A stretch of DNA of 35,201 nt from Nocardia aobensis NBRC 100429 (lineage in GTDB: Bacteria > Actinomycetota > Actinomycetes > Mycobacteriales > Mycobacteriaceae). The translations under genes and the position numbers were made by a program. How positions within the stretch are numbered: position 1 is the first letter of the stretch; the number at the start of each line of letters is the position of its first letter. The notes beneath the pieces were generated by a model. It did not search any database. It worked only from the letters and a program-made list of their open reading frames with translations, and had not been told where the DNA came from. Of the stretch, positions 26,087-35,067 are shown one piece after another. The stretch covers positions 1-35,201 of the forward strand of contig NZ_BAFQ01000063.1 in assembly GCF_000308375.1 (NCBI RefSeq), in the 5' to 3' direction.

Positions 26087-27424
26087 TCACAGCGTCAGGT
26101 ACTCGCCCAGCTCCCACGGTGTGACCTGGGCGCGGTAGGTGGCCCACTCGTGGCGCTTGTTGCGCAGGAAGAAGTCGAATACGTGCTCGCCCAGCGTTTC
26201 GGCGACCAGCTCCGACCGTTCCATCGCCCGCAGCGCCTCGTCCAGGGTCGAGGGCAGCTCGCGGAAGCCCATCGCGCGGCGTTCGGCGGTGGTCAGCGAC
26301 CACACGTCGTCCTCGGCCTCGGGCGGCAGCGTGTACCCCTTCTCGATACCGCGCAGGCCCGCGGCCAGCAGCACCGCGAAGGCCAGGTACGGATTGCAGG
26401 CGGAATCCGGGCTGCGGATCTCGACTCGCCGCGAGGACTGCTTGTTCGGCGTGTACATCGGAACGCGGACCAGCGCAGAACGATTCGACCGGCCCCAGGA
26501 CGCGGCGGTCGGCGCCTCACCGCCGTGGATCAGGCGTTTGTAGGAGTTCACCCATTGGTTGGTGACGGCGCTGATCTCGTTGGCGTGTTCGAGAATGCCG
26601 GCGATGAACGCGCGGGCGGTCTCGGACAGGTTGTTCGGGTCGTCGGGATCGGCGAAGGCGTTGTGCTCACCCTCGAACAGGCTCATGTGGGTGTGCATGG
26701 CCGAACCCGGGTGGTCGGAGAAGGGTTTGGGCATGAACGAGGCCCGCACGCCCTCGTCGATGGCCACCTCTTTGATGAGGTAGCGGAAGGTCATCACGTT
26801 GTCGGCCATCGACAGCGCGTCGGCGTAGCGCAGGTCGATCTCCTGCTGGCCGGGTGCGCCCTCGTGGTGGCTGAACTCCACCGAGATGCCCATCGATTCG
26901 AGCGCGTCGATGGCGTGGCGGCGGAAGTTCGGCGCCTCGTCGTGCACGGCCTGGTCGAAGAACCCGCCGTTGTCGGCGGGCACCGGGCGGCCGTCCTTGA
27001 GAGCCGAACGGATCAGGAAGAATTCGATCTCCGGATGCACGTAGCAGCTGAAGCCCAGGTCACCGGCCTTGTTCAGCTGCCGGCGCAGCACGTGGCGCGG
27101 ATCGGCCCACGACGGCGATCCGTCGGGCATCGCGATATCGCAGAACATGCGCGCCGAATGCTGATGGCCCTTGCTGGTGGACCAGGGCAGCACCTGGAAC
27201 GTCGACGGATCGGGCTTGGCGACCATATCGGCCTCCGACACCCGGGCGAAGCCCTCGATCGCCGAGCCGTCGAATCCGATGCCCTCCTCGAAGGCGCCTT
27301 CCAGCTCCGCGGGGGCGATCGCCACCGACTTCAGATATCCCAGGACGTCGGTGAACCAGAGTCGCACGAAGCGGATGTCCCGCTCCTCGAGCGTCCGCAG
27401 CACGAATTCCTTCTGGCGATCCAT
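26087..27424 (-). CDS. glnA2: Glutamine synthetase type I, GlnA2-like
   Basis: The enzyme makes glutamine from glutamate, ammonia and ATP. The 445-residue protein begins MDRQKEFVLRTLEERDIRFV and has the GS marks GIGFDGSAIEGFARV (residues ~48-62), the ATP/metal segments HPEIEFFL and GQQEIDLRYADAL, the HTHMSLFEG loop, NSYKRLIHGGEAPT and the glutamate-binding RRVEIRSPDSACNPYLAFA. Length and sequence match GlnA2 (Rv2222c) more than the major GlnA1. Tyr364 in KGYTLPPE aligns with the tyrosine adenylylated by GlnE in other GS enzymes; whether it is modified here is unknown. ATG 27424 has no clear Shine-Dalgarno. The Hip1-like gene lies 73 bases upstream on the same strand. Confidence 0.95.
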   Translation of the reverse strand: MDRQKEFVLRTLEERDIRFVRLWFTDVLGYLKSVAIAPAELEGAFEEGIGFDGSAIEGFARVSEADMVAKPDPSTFQVLPWSTSKGHQHSARMFCDIAMPDGSPSWADPRHVLRRQLNKAGDLGFSCYVHPEIEFFLIRSALKDGRPVPADNGGFFDQAVHDEAPNFRRHAIDALESMGISVEFSHHEGAPGQQEIDLRYADALSMADNVMTFRYLIKEVAIDEGVRASFMPKPFSDHPGSAMHTHMSLFEGEHNAFADPDDPNNLSETARAFIAGILEHANEISAVTNQWVNSYKRLIHGGEAPTAASWGRSNRSALVRVPMYTPNKQSSRRVEIRSPDSACNPYLAFAVLLAAGLRGIEKGYTLPPEAEDDVWSLTTAERRAMGFRELPSTLDEALRAMERSELVAETLGEHVFDFFLRNKRHEWATYRAQVTPWELGEYLTL

Positions 27425-27447
27425 ACGCGCGAGCGTAGGCACCCGCG

Positions 27448-27463
27448 GTTAAATCCGTGTTAC
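27448..27463. promoter_or_regulatory. Candidate GlnR-like half-site pair upstream of glnA2
   Basis: On the minus strand GTAAC-N6-TTAAC lies 24-39 bases before the glnA2 start. GlnR of actinobacteria binds GTnAC-N6-GnAAC units 11 bases apart; the first half fits and the second differs at its first base. The AT-rich stretch may also hold the -10. Weak evidence. Confidence 0.3.
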
Positions 27464-27497
27464 ATCGTGCAACAACCGCCGGTCCGCATGTGTGGCG

Positions 27498-29048
27498 TCA
27501 GCCGCAGGTGAGCCCTTCCGGCGGTGTCTTCAGGTCCGTGAGGTAGGCGAACACGGCATCGTCGACGCACGGCACGCCGCCGGAGAGGAACGCGGTGTGC
27601 CGGGTTCCCTTGTTGGTGATCAGTGCCGCGCCCAGCTGATGGGCCAGATCGACACCGGCCTGATACGGCGTGGCCGGATCCGCGGTCGTGGAGATGACCA
27701 CGGTCTTGGGCAGGCCGGGTGCGGAAATGTCGTGCGGGGAGCCGCTGTTGGGCACGGGCCAGAACGCGCACATCTCGAGCGGCGCCTGCCCGGTGGCGTG
27801 GCCGTCGTCGAGGAACGGGGCAACCTTGCGGTATTCCGCGTCCTGCTTATCGGTTTCGGTGCGGTCCTTGATGGCGGGATCGTCGACGCAGTGGATGGCC
27901 AGGAACGCGTCCTGCGAATTGTCGTAGCTGCCGTCCTTGCTGCGGCCGTCGTAGAGATCGGCGAGCTGCAGCAGGATGTCGCCCTTCCCCTTGGCCAGCT
28001 GAGCCAGGCCCGCGCTCAGCACATTCCAGCTGTCCTCGGCGTAGAGGGTGTTCTGCACACCGGTGACGGCGTCGCTGTAGGTGAGGCCGCGGCCGTCGCG
28101 GGTCTCGGCCGGGTGGTCCCAGAGCGGGTTGACCAGATCGTGGAAGCGGGCCACCGCCTGGCTCGCGTCCTGGCCGAGCGGGCAGTCCGGTTTGCTCGTA
28201 CAGTCGGCGGCGTAGGCGTCGAACGCCTTCTGGAATCCGGCGGCCTGCTGCACCGATTCCTTCTCCGGATCGGCGTCCGGATCGAGAGCGCCGTCGAGCA
28301 CCATGGCCCGCACCTTGTCCGGGAACTTCTCGGCGTAGGTGTAGCCGAGCCGGGTGCCGTAGGAGTAGCCGACGTAATTCAGCTTGTCGTCGCCGAGCAC
28401 TCCCCGGATGATGTCCATGTCCTGCACGACCTCGCGGGTGCCGACGTGGGCGAGGAACTCGTTGCCGGTCTTCTCGGTGCAGTGCGCCGCGAAATCCTTG
28501 TTCTCCTGCTCGGCGGCCGCGATGCCGGCGCGGGTGTAGTCCTTGGGCGGTTCGGCGCGTTGCGCATCCCACTGCTGCCCGGTCAGGCATTCGATCAGCG
28601 GTGTGGACGCGCCGACGCCGCGCGGATCGAAACCGATCCGGTCGAACCGCTGCGCGAGCGGGGTGTCCTGGCCCTGCGCGGCCATCCACAGTCCGGCCTG
28701 GCCGGGACCGCCCGGGTTGAACAGCAGCGATCCGATGCGTTGCCCGGTCGCCTTGATCCGGGACACCGCGATCTGCGCGGTCGCGCCCTCGGGCTTGTCG
28801 TAATCGATCGGCACCGAGATGTGCGTGCATTCGGTGCCCTGCGGGAATCGGGTCGAGGAATCGCCGAATCCGTCACAGCTACCCCATGAAGGAACTTGGG
28901 CGTAGTACTTCTGCAGCGCGGCCGGACTCGGCGCGGACGGCGGGGCGACGGGGTGATTCTTCGACGTCGACGAGCAGGCGGCGGCCACACACATCAGGGC
29001 CACCGCGGCTGCGACGCGACCGGATCGCGACAAGGACATGCGCGCCAT
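27498..29048 (-). CDS. Hip1/CaeA-like lipoprotein serine protease (alpha/beta hydrolase, TAP-like C-terminal domain)
   Basis: The 516-residue protein is an exported lipoprotein: a hydrophobic signal with lipobox VAAAC (Cys25), then the protease. The alpha/beta-hydrolase core has FNPGGPGQAG (near 110), DPRGVGAS (near 141), the nucleophile elbow GYSYGT (Ser229), Asp457 in TTADPATP and His484 in KGTRHTAF, followed by the TAP-like C-terminal segment. This matches mycobacterial Hip1 (Rv2224c) and its neighbour Rv2223c, cell-envelope-associated proteases; Hip1 cleaves the chaperone GroEL2. ATG 29048 is chosen for the GGAG eight bases upstream. It is divergent from panB, as in M. tuberculosis, and glnA2 follows after 73 bases. 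Only one copy is present here, against two tandem ones in M. tuberculosis. Confidence 0.93.
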   Translation of the reverse strand: MARMSLSRSGRVAAAVALMCVAAACSSTSKNHPVAPPSAPSPAALQKYYAQVPSWGSCDGFGDSSTRFPQGTECTHISVPIDYDKPEGATAQIAVSRIKATGQRIGSLLFNPGGPGQAGLWMAAQGQDTPLAQRFDRIGFDPRGVGASTPLIECLTGQQWDAQRAEPPKDYTRAGIAAAEQENKDFAAHCTEKTGNEFLAHVGTREVVQDMDIIRGVLGDDKLNYVGYSYGTRLGYTYAEKFPDKVRAMVLDGALDPDADPEKESVQQAAGFQKAFDAYAADCTSKPDCPLGQDASQAVARFHDLVNPLWDHPAETRDGRGLTYSDAVTGVQNTLYAEDSWNVLSAGLAQLAKGKGDILLQLADLYDGRSKDGSYDNSQDAFLAIHCVDDPAIKDRTETDKQDAEYRKVAPFLDDGHATGQAPLEMCAFWPVPNSGSPHDISAPGLPKTVVISTTADPATPYQAGVDLAHQLGAALITNKGTRHTAFLSGGVPCVDDAVFAYLTDLKTPPEGLTCG

Positions 29049-29256
29049 CCTTCCATCTCCGCCTGTGTTCCTCGGCTGTGTCCGCGGCGGCCCCGTGGTT
29101 ACGCAGGCTGTCTCCTCCGGCCACGTCGCTCCTACCGCTGTGACGAATCCCATCCCGGGCACGCCTTAAATGCGGCCCTGTCGCGGTGGCAGACTGGACG
29201 GGTCATAGCAACCCGGGGACCCGATCGGGCCTCGAGGACAGACGAAAGGGACGATG

Positions 29257-30117
29257 ATGTCCGCTGCTCAGGACAATCCTGCTTCCGAAACCACCGCTTA
29301 CGGCGCCGCACCGACAACTTCCCGGCGGAAGACGCGAGTACAGCACCTGCAGCAATGGAAATCCGCGGGCGAGAAGTGGGCGATGCTGACCGCCTACGAC
29401 TACTCCACCGCGAAGCTGTTCGAAGAGGCCGGCATCCCCGTGCTGCTGGTTGGCGATTCGGCGGCAAACGTGGTCTACGGCTACGACACCACCGTGCCGA
29501 TAACGATCGAGGAACTGCTGCCGCTGGTGCGCGGCGTGGTCCGCGGGGCGCCGCACGCCCTGGTGGTGGCCGACCTGCCGTTCGGCAGCTACGAGGGCTC
29601 TCCGGAACAGGCGCTGGCCAGCGCCACCCGCTTCATGAAGGAGGGTGGTGCGCACGCGGTGAAACTCGAAGGCGGAGAACGGGTTTCCGAGCACATCGCC
29701 CGGCTCACCGCCTCCGGCATCCCCGTGGTGGCGCATATCGGCTTCACTCCGCAGAGCGTGAACACCCTCGGCGGCTACCGCGTGCAGGGCCGTGGCGACG
29801 GGGCCGAACAGCTGATCGCCGACGCCATCGCGGTGCAGGAGGCCGGCGCCGTGGCCGTGGTGATGGAGATGGTGCCCGCCGAGCTGGCCGGTCAGGTGAC
29901 CAACAAGCTGACGATCCCGACCGTCGGCATCGGCGCCGGCAGCGACTGCGACGCCCAGGTCCTGGTCTGGCAGGACATGGCCGGCTACACCAGCGGCAAG
30001 ACGGCCAAGTTCGTCAAGCGCTTCGGCCGCGTGGGTGACGAATTGCGCAGCGCCGCGGCGGAATACGCGCGCGAGGTGGCGCAGGGGACCTATCCGGGCC
30101 CGGAACACAGCTTCTGA
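29257..30117 (+). CDS. panB: 3-methyl-2-oxobutanoate hydroxymethyltransferase (ketopantoate hydroxymethyltransferase)
   Basis: PanB transfers a hydroxymethyl group from 5,10-methylenetetrahydrofolate to alpha-ketoisovalerate, the first step of pantothenate synthesis. The 286-residue protein shows the family blocks [38 protein letters not shown] (metal-binding Asp), [39 protein letters not shown] and [26 protein letters not shown] (29245-29250) favours ATG 29257, six bases away, over ATG 29254. A ~30-residue Ser/Thr/Ala-rich N-terminal extension precedes the barrel. It is divergent from the Hip1-like gene across about 208 bases. glnE follows 182 bases downstream on the same strand. Confidence 0.97.
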   Translation: MSAAQDNPASETTAYGAAPTTSRRKTRVQHLQQWKSAGEKWAMLTAYDYSTAKLFEEAGIPVLLVGDSAANVVYGYDTTVPITIEELLPLVRGVVRGAPHALVVADLPFGSYEGSPEQALASATRFMKEGGAHAVKLEGGERVSEHIARLTASGIPVVAHIGFTPQSVNTLGGYRVQGRGDGAEQLIADAIAVQEAGAVAVVMEMVPAELAGQVTNKLTIPTVGIGAGSDCDAQVLVWQDMAGYTSGKTAKFVKRFGRVGDELRSAAAEYAREVAQGTYPGPEHSF

Positions 30118-30287
30118 GGATCGGGGCGACCGCGGGCTGCGTGCGCGTGGCCTGCGGCCGACCTACTTCACCGCGGCCGCACTGCGGTGGACGGATCGGC
30201 GGCGAGGAATCGGGCCTCGGCGAACGTCGGCCGAGCGCTCCCGCCACCGCCGCGAGCAGGCAACTTCCGCATGCTCGGCCGTAACGG

Positions 30288-30293
30288 TAATTT
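30288..30293 (+). promoter_or_regulatory. Candidate -10 element for glnE (leaderless)
   Basis: TAATTT ends six bases before the glnE ATG at 30300, which would place the transcript start at the initiation codon. The 182 bases since panB contain no gene. GAGAGA sits between the hexamer and the ATG, so a very short leader is also possible. No -35 is clear. Confidence 0.4.
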
Positions 30294-30299
30294 GAGAGA

Positions 30300-33200
30300 A
30301 TGGTCCGGCCACCGACTGCACGTCCCGCAGTGCCCGGTGCCGGTCGGCTGGGATTGCTGGAGCCGACGGCAGCCGCGTCGTTACGAGAGCTCGCCTGGGA
30401 CAATGTCGACAGTGTTTCGTTGCTGTGGGCGTTGTCGCGGTCGCCGGACGCCGATCTGGCGCTGCTGACCCTGGTCCGCCTGCGCGAGGCGCTCGGGTCC
30501 GATTGGGCCGCACTGGATTCCGCGGTGCGCACCGATCTGCCGTTGCGTGGCAGGCTGTTCGCGCTGATCGGCTCGTCGAGCGCGTTCGCCGATCATCTGG
30601 TCGCGGATCCGGCGAGCTGGCAGCTGCTGCGGCGGGAACTGCCGAGCACGCGGGAGATCCTCGACGATCTGCTCGACGTGGTCGGCGCCACGCCCGAGAC
30701 GGGGCCGAACGCCGCCCCGATGCTCTATCGGGCCGCCCACGCCGGTCCCGACGCGATCGCCCTGCTGCGCAAGCGATATCGGGATCAGCTGATGGTGCTG
30801 GCCGCCCACGATCTGGCCGCCACCGTCGAGAACGAGCCGGTGCTGCCGTATCAGCAGGTCGGCAACCATCTCACCGATCTCGCCGATGCCGCACTCACCG
30901 CCGCGCTCTCGGTGGCGGTGGCGCGGATCTGCCCCGACGAGCCGGTTCCGGTCCGGCTGGCGGTGGTCGCGATGGGCAAATGCGGTGCGCGCGAACTCAA
31001 TTACGTCTCCGATGTCGATGTGGTGTTCGTCGCCGAACCCGCCGACACCACCGCGACGCGGCTGGCCGCGGAGATGATGGGCATCGCGGGCAGCGCGTTC
31101 TTCGACGTCGATGCCGCGTTGCGCCCGGAAGGCAAGGCCGGCGCGCTGGTGCGCACCCTGGATTCGCACACCACCTACTACAAGCGCTGGGCGCGCACCT
31201 GGGAATTCCAGGCGCTGCTGAAGAACCGCCCCGCCACCGGCGATCTGGAACTCGGCAGGCAGTACGGCGAGGCGCTGATGCCGATGGTGTGGAGCGCCTC
31301 GGAACGACCGGATTTCGTCTCCGACGTGCAGGGAATGCGGCGCCGGGTCGAGAGTCTGGTGCCCGAGGACATGCGCGAGCGCGAACTGAAACTCGGCCAC
31401 GGCAGCCTGCGCGACGTCGAATTCGCGGTGCAACTGCTGCAGTTGGTGCACGGTAAGGCCGATGAATCGCTGCACGTGCCGGGCACGGTCGAGGCGCTGA
31501 CCGCGCTGGCCGCGCGCGGCTACGTGGGCCGTGACGATGCCGCCAACCTCACCGCCTCCTACGAATTCCTGCGCCTGCTCGAGCACCGCCTGCAACTGCA
31601 GCGGCTCAAGCGCACGCACACCCTGCCCGCACCCGACGACGAGGAGGGGATGCGCTGGCTCGCCCGCGCGGCGCATATGCGTCCCGACGGCCGCCAGGAC
31701 GCGGTCGGGGTGCTGCGCAGCGAGATCAAACGCAACACGCTGCGGGTGCGCCGGCTGCACGCGAAGCTGTTCTACCGCCCGCTGCTGGAATCGGTGGCTC
31801 GCCTCGACGCCGCCGCGTTGCGGCTGAGTCCGCAGGCCGCGGTCCGTCAGCTCGCCGCCCTCGGCTACGCCGCGCCGGAGAACGCCCTCGGCCACCTCAA
31901 GGCACTCACCGGCGAGGTGGGGCGCAAGGGTCGCATCCAGGCGCTGCTGTTGCCGACCCTGCTCGAATGGCTCGGTGACACACCGAATCCCGATGCCGGG
32001 TTGCTGGCCTATCGGCGGGTGTCGGAGGGCCTCGACGATCAGATCTGGTTCCTGCGCGAACTGCGCGACGAGGGCGCGATCGCGCAGCGGCTGATGATCG
32101 TGCTCGGCTCCTCGGCCTATCTGCCGGATCTGCTGATCAACGCGCCCGAGACCATCCGGATGTTCGCCGACGGACCCGACGGGCCGCTGCTGCTGAGCCC
32201 GAAGGCCGAGGACGTGCGTTCCAGCATCCTGGCCGGGGCCGCCCGCTACGACGAGCCCCGGCGTGCCGTCGCCACCGCCCGCTCGCTGCGCCGCCACGAG
32301 CTGGCCCGCATCGCCTCCGCCGATGTGCTCGGCATGCTGGAGGTGCCGCGGGTGTGCCGGGCGCTGTCGTGGGTGTGGGTCGCGGTGCTCGAGGCGTCGC
32401 TGCAGGCGGTGATCCGGGCCTGGGAGGCTGAGCACGCCGCGCCCGCGCCCGCGGATTTCGCGGTGATCGGCATGGGCCGGCTCGGCGGGATGGAACTGGG
32501 CTATGGATCCGACGCGGACGTGCTGTTCGTCTGCGATCCGCGCCCCGGCGCGGACGAGACGGTCGCGGTGAAGTGGGCGATCGGCGTGGCCGAACAGGTG
32601 CAGCGGCTCCTCGGCGCGCCCAGTACCGATCCGCCGCTGCAAGTCGACGCCGGGCTGCGGCCGGAGGGCCGCAACGGCGCGCTGGTCCGCACCCTGGCCG
32701 CGTATCGCGCCTACTACCAGCAGTGGGCGCAGCCGTGGGAAGTGCAGGCGCTGCTGCGCGCGCATCAGGTCGCCGGCAACGAGGAGCTGGGCCTGCGGTT
32801 CCTGCATTCCATCGATCCGGTCCGCTATCCCAAAGGCGGTGTCTCCGAGGAGGCCGTGCGCGAGATCCGGCGGATCAAGGCGCGAGTCGACTCCGAGCGC
32901 CTGCCACGCGGTGCGAATCCGGCCACGCACACCAAGCTCGGCCGCGGTGGTCTCGCCGATATCGAGTGGACCGTGCAACTGCTGCAACTGCAGCACGCGC
33001 ACGAGTGTCCCGATCTGCACAACACCTCCACTCTCGAATGCCTCGCGGTGATCGAGCGCGAGAAATTGCTCGACGCCCTCGATGTGGAACTGCTGCGCGA
33101 CGCCTGGCTCACCGCGACCAAGGCCCGCAACGCGCTGGTGCTGGTGCGCGGCAAACCCGCCGACCAGCTGCCCGGTCCCGGGCCGTTGCTCTCGGCCGTG

Positions 33201-33308
33201 GCCCGGGTCGCGGGCTGGCCGACCGACGACGGCAGCGAATTCCTCGACCACTACATGCGCGTCACGCGGCGGGCGAAGACGGTCGTCGAGCGCGTCTTCG
33301 GCGGGTGA
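30300..33308 (+). CDS. glnE: Bifunctional glutamine-synthetase adenylyltransferase/adenylyl-removing enzyme
   Basis: GlnE adds AMP to a tyrosine of glutamine synthetase to switch it off and removes it when nitrogen is short. The 1002-residue protein carries two nucleotidyltransferase domains. The first (removal) has [20 protein letters not shown] near residues 222-242. The second (addition) has [20 protein letters not shown] near 722-742. Both keep the SDxD metal motif. Each domain is followed by a helical GlnD/PII-uridylyltransferase-like segment, with [20 protein letters not shown] and [20 protein letters not shown]. The length matches actinobacterial GlnE. Its substrate genes are nearby (glnA2); glnA1 is not in the window. 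M. tuberculosis glnE is essential. Confidence 0.97.
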   Translation: MVRPPTARPAVPGAGRLGLLEPTAAASLRELAWDNVDSVSLLWALSRSPDADLALLTLVRLREALGSDWAALDSAVRTDLPLRGRLFALIGSSSAFADHLVADPASWQLLRRELPSTREILDDLLDVVGATPETGPNAAPMLYRAAHAGPDAIALLRKRYRDQLMVLAAHDLAATVENEPVLPYQQVGNHLTDLADAALTAALSVAVARICPDEPVPVRLAVVAMGKCGARELNYVSDVDVVFVAEPADTTATRLAAEMMGIAGSAFFDVDAALRPEGKAGALVRTLDSHTTYYKRWARTWEFQALLKNRPATGDLELGRQYGEALMPMVWSASERPDFVSDVQGMRRRVESLVPEDMRERELKLGHGSLRDVEFAVQLLQLVHGKADESLHVPGTVEALTALAARGYVGRDDAANLTASYEFLRLLEHRLQLQRLKRTHTLPAPDDEEGMRWLARAAHMRPDGRQDAVGVLRSEIKRNTLRVRRLHAKLFYRPLLESVARLDAAALRLSPQAAVRQLAALGYAAPENALGHLKALTGEVGRKGRIQALLLPTLLEWLGDTPNPDAGLLAYRRVSEGLDDQIWFLRELRDEGAIAQRLMIVLGSSAYLPDLLINAPETIRMFADGPDGPLLLSPKAEDVRSSILAGAARYDEPRRAVATARSLRRHELARIASADVLGMLEVPRVCRALSWVWVAVLEASLQAVIRAWEAEHAAPAPADFAVIGMGRLGGMELGYGSDADVLFVCDPRPGADETVAVKWAIGVAEQVQRLLGAPSTDPPLQVDAGLRPEGRNGALVRTLAAYRAYYQQWAQPWEVQALLRAHQVAGNEELGLRFLHSIDPVRYPKGGVSEEAVREIRRIKARVDSERLPRGANPATHTKLGRGGLADIEWTVQLLQLQHAHECPDLHNTSTLECLAVIEREKLLDALDVELLRDAWLTATKARNALVLVRGKPADQLPGPGPLLSAVARVAGWPTDDGSEFLDHYMRVTRRAKTVVERVFGG

Positions 33309-33606
33309 GCGGGGCGTAGATCCGTCGCGGCCGGGTACGCGATGAACGACACCGATGCGTGATCGCGGCGGTTGCCGTGATCGCGGGGCTCACCGGGGGT
33401 GATAGGCGACGTTTTCGTGGACCGGCGATGAATTCCCGCGATACCAGCGGATCTGCGAGCCGATAACGTGTTGCGGGGAACAGACCGGGCGCGATAACGG
33501 TTGGTACGGAGTGTGGTGTGCCGTCGTCACCGTGCGAGGGGCGCCGCGGAGCCGGAACGAGCGTTCCGCATACTGTATCCGTACGCGACCATTCGGGAGG
33601 ACCACC
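33309..33606. other. Intergenic region between glnE and the upstream ORF of the DUF2156 gene
   Basis: These 298 bases hold no gene I can support. CGTGATCGCGG occurs twice (33358-33368 and 33376-33386) in direct orientation, 18 bases apart. A perfect inverted repeat CGGAACG-AG-CGTTCCG (33553-33568) has a loop too small for an RNA hairpin, so it looks like an operator. TACTGT (33571-33576) just after it is a possible -10. No T-run terminator for glnE is visible. Confidence 0.45.
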
Positions 33607-33687
33607 ATGGTGAGGATGTTCGTGGACGTGCGCTACGCCCACCTGCTCGACGGCACACGCGATGCGCTGTGTGAGCGGAGACCGTGA
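33607..33687 (+). CDS. 26-residue upstream ORF coupled to the DUF2156 gene
   Basis: ATG 33607 opens a 26-codon frame ending with TGA at 33685-33687. Its start has GGGAGG (33595-33600) six bases upstream, a very strong ribosome site. The product reads MVRMFVDVRYAHLLDGTRDA and then LCERRP, basic and hydrophilic with one cysteine. Its stop overlaps the ATG of the next gene as TGATG, so translation of the two is coupled, and the ribosome site of the larger gene (GGAG 33677-33680) lies inside the small frame. It may be a leader peptide controlling the membrane-protein gene or a free small protein. I know of no homologue. Confidence 0.6.
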   Translation: MVRMFVDVRYAHLLDGTRDALCERRP

Positions 33688-35060
33688 TGGCTGAACTCAA
33701 TTCGGCCGTCACCGGTTACCGCACCTATCGGCACGCCGCCCTGAATCCGACCCGCGCCGTGCGGGTTCCGTTGATCGCGGTGCTGTTGCTGGTCGGGGTG
33801 GTGCTGCTCTACGCGGCCGACCGTGCCTCGCGCGAAGGTGTCAATCGCGGCTGGTTCGTGGCGGTGTCGCTGTCGGGCCTGTTCGTGGCGCGCGGTCTGC
33901 ATCTGCGGCGGCCGATCACCCTGCCGCACTTCACCGTCGCGGTGATCGTGCTCGGGGTCTCCAACATCGCCTACCGCAGCGACCACGGCACGGTCGGCTT
34001 CGTCTGTCTCGCCTCGACAGGCCTGATCCTGATGTTGCCGCAGGGTTCGCGCCCGCAACCGGATCAGCAGCATCGCATCGCCGCACTGGTCGATCGCACG
34101 GTCGAGGATCCGCTGGCCCCGTTCGCCCTGCACTCGGCGAAATCCTATTTCTTCAGCGCGGATTCGAACGCCGCGATCGGATATCGCGCCCGCTTCGGCA
34201 TCGCGGTGGTCGCGGGCGACCCGGTCGGCAACTGCGCCGAATTCGGCCGGCTCATCGCCGAGTTCTCCGAATTCGCCTCCGCCCACGGCTGGCGGATCGC
34301 GGTGCTGGGCGCCAGCCCCGCGGTCACCGAACTGTGGCGCACTCGCGCGGCCGATCACCATGGCCTGCACGCCATTCCGATCGGTCGCGACGTGGTGGTC
34401 GAGGTCGACTCCTTCGATATGGTCGGCCGCAAATTCCGCAACCTGCGCCAGGCGGTGAGCCGCACCCGCAACTTCGGCGTCAAGACCGAGGTGATCCCCG
34501 AACGCGAACTCGACCGCGAGATGCGCGAGACGCTGCTCGGCATCGTCGACGAGTGGGGGAGCGGACATCAGACCCGCGGTTTCTCGATGATCCTGGACCA
34601 TCTGCTCGACGGCCGGAATCCGGGCATGCTCGTGGTGATCGCCCGCGACGGCGAGGGCCGGGTCGCCGGATTCCAGCGCTACGGGTCCTCCAATCACGGC
34701 AGCGAACTGAGCCTCGATGTGCCGTGGCGGCGCAAGGACGCCCCGAACGGCTTGGACGAGCGGATGATCGTCGACCTCGTCGACTACGGCCGCGACAACG
34801 ACGTGCACCGCATCTCGCTGGCGTTCGCGGCCTTCCCCGAACTGTTCGCCGACAAGGAGCGGTCGCGCTCCGCACAGGCCATCTATGTGCTGGCCCGCAC
34901 GCTGGACCCGTTGATCCGGCTGGAATCGCTGTATCGGTTCCTGCGCAAGTTCAACTCCTTCGGTAATCAGCGCTTCGTCCTCATCCGCTGGCGTGAGATC
35001 GTCTTCACCGCACTCGCGCTGCTGACCCTGGAATTCGTTCCGCACCGCAAACACGGCTGA
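33687..35060 (+). CDS. Membrane protein with C-terminal DUF2156 domain (MprF/LysX C-terminal-like)
   Basis: The 457-residue protein has four hydrophobic segments in the first ~115 residues (VPLIAVLLLVGVVLLYAA near 27, WFVAVSLSGLFVARGL near 55, FTVAVIVLGVSNIAY near 80, TVGFVCLASTGLILML near 97). The rest is a soluble DUF2156/phosphatidylglycerol-lysyltransferase C-terminal-like domain, marked by FALHSAKSYFFSADSNAAIG, RFGIAVVAGDPVGN, RKFRNLRQAVSRTRNFG and ESLYRFLRKFNSFGNQRFVL. In MprF this GNAT-like domain transfers an aminoacyl group to a lipid; there is no class II lysyl-tRNA synthetase part here, so activity is inferred and not certain. ATG 33687 has GGAG six bases upstream and overlaps the stop of a 26-codon upstream ORF. 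Confidence 0.88.
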   Translation: MAELNSAVTGYRTYRHAALNPTRAVRVPLIAVLLLVGVVLLYAADRASREGVNRGWFVAVSLSGLFVARGLHLRRPITLPHFTVAVIVLGVSNIAYRSDHGTVGFVCLASTGLILMLPQGSRPQPDQQHRIAALVDRTVEDPLAPFALHSAKSYFFSADSNAAIGYRARFGIAVVAGDPVGNCAEFGRLIAEFSEFASAHGWRIAVLGASPAVTELWRTRAADHHGLHAIPIGRDVVVEVDSFDMVGRKFRNLRQAVSRTRNFGVKTEVIPERELDREMRETLLGIVDEWGSGHQTRGFSMILDHLLDGRNPGMLVVIARDGEGRVAGFQRYGSSNHGSELSLDVPWRRKDAPNGLDERMIVDLVDYGRDNDVHRISLAFAAFPELFADKERSRSAQAIYVLARTLDPLIRLESLYRFLRKFNSFGNQRFVLIRWREIVFTALALLTLEFVPHRKHG

Positions 35061-35067
35061 GCTGCGA

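Noticed and set aside
30381..33251. A 956-codon open frame antisense to glnE
   Set aside because: Composition is His/Gln/Arg-rich with no motif, and the plus strand encodes the full, conserved GlnE. It is an antisense shadow of GC-rich codons.
33358..33386. Two CGTGATCGCGG units read as a CRISPR or repeat array
   Set aside because: There are only two short copies, with no further units or cas genes.
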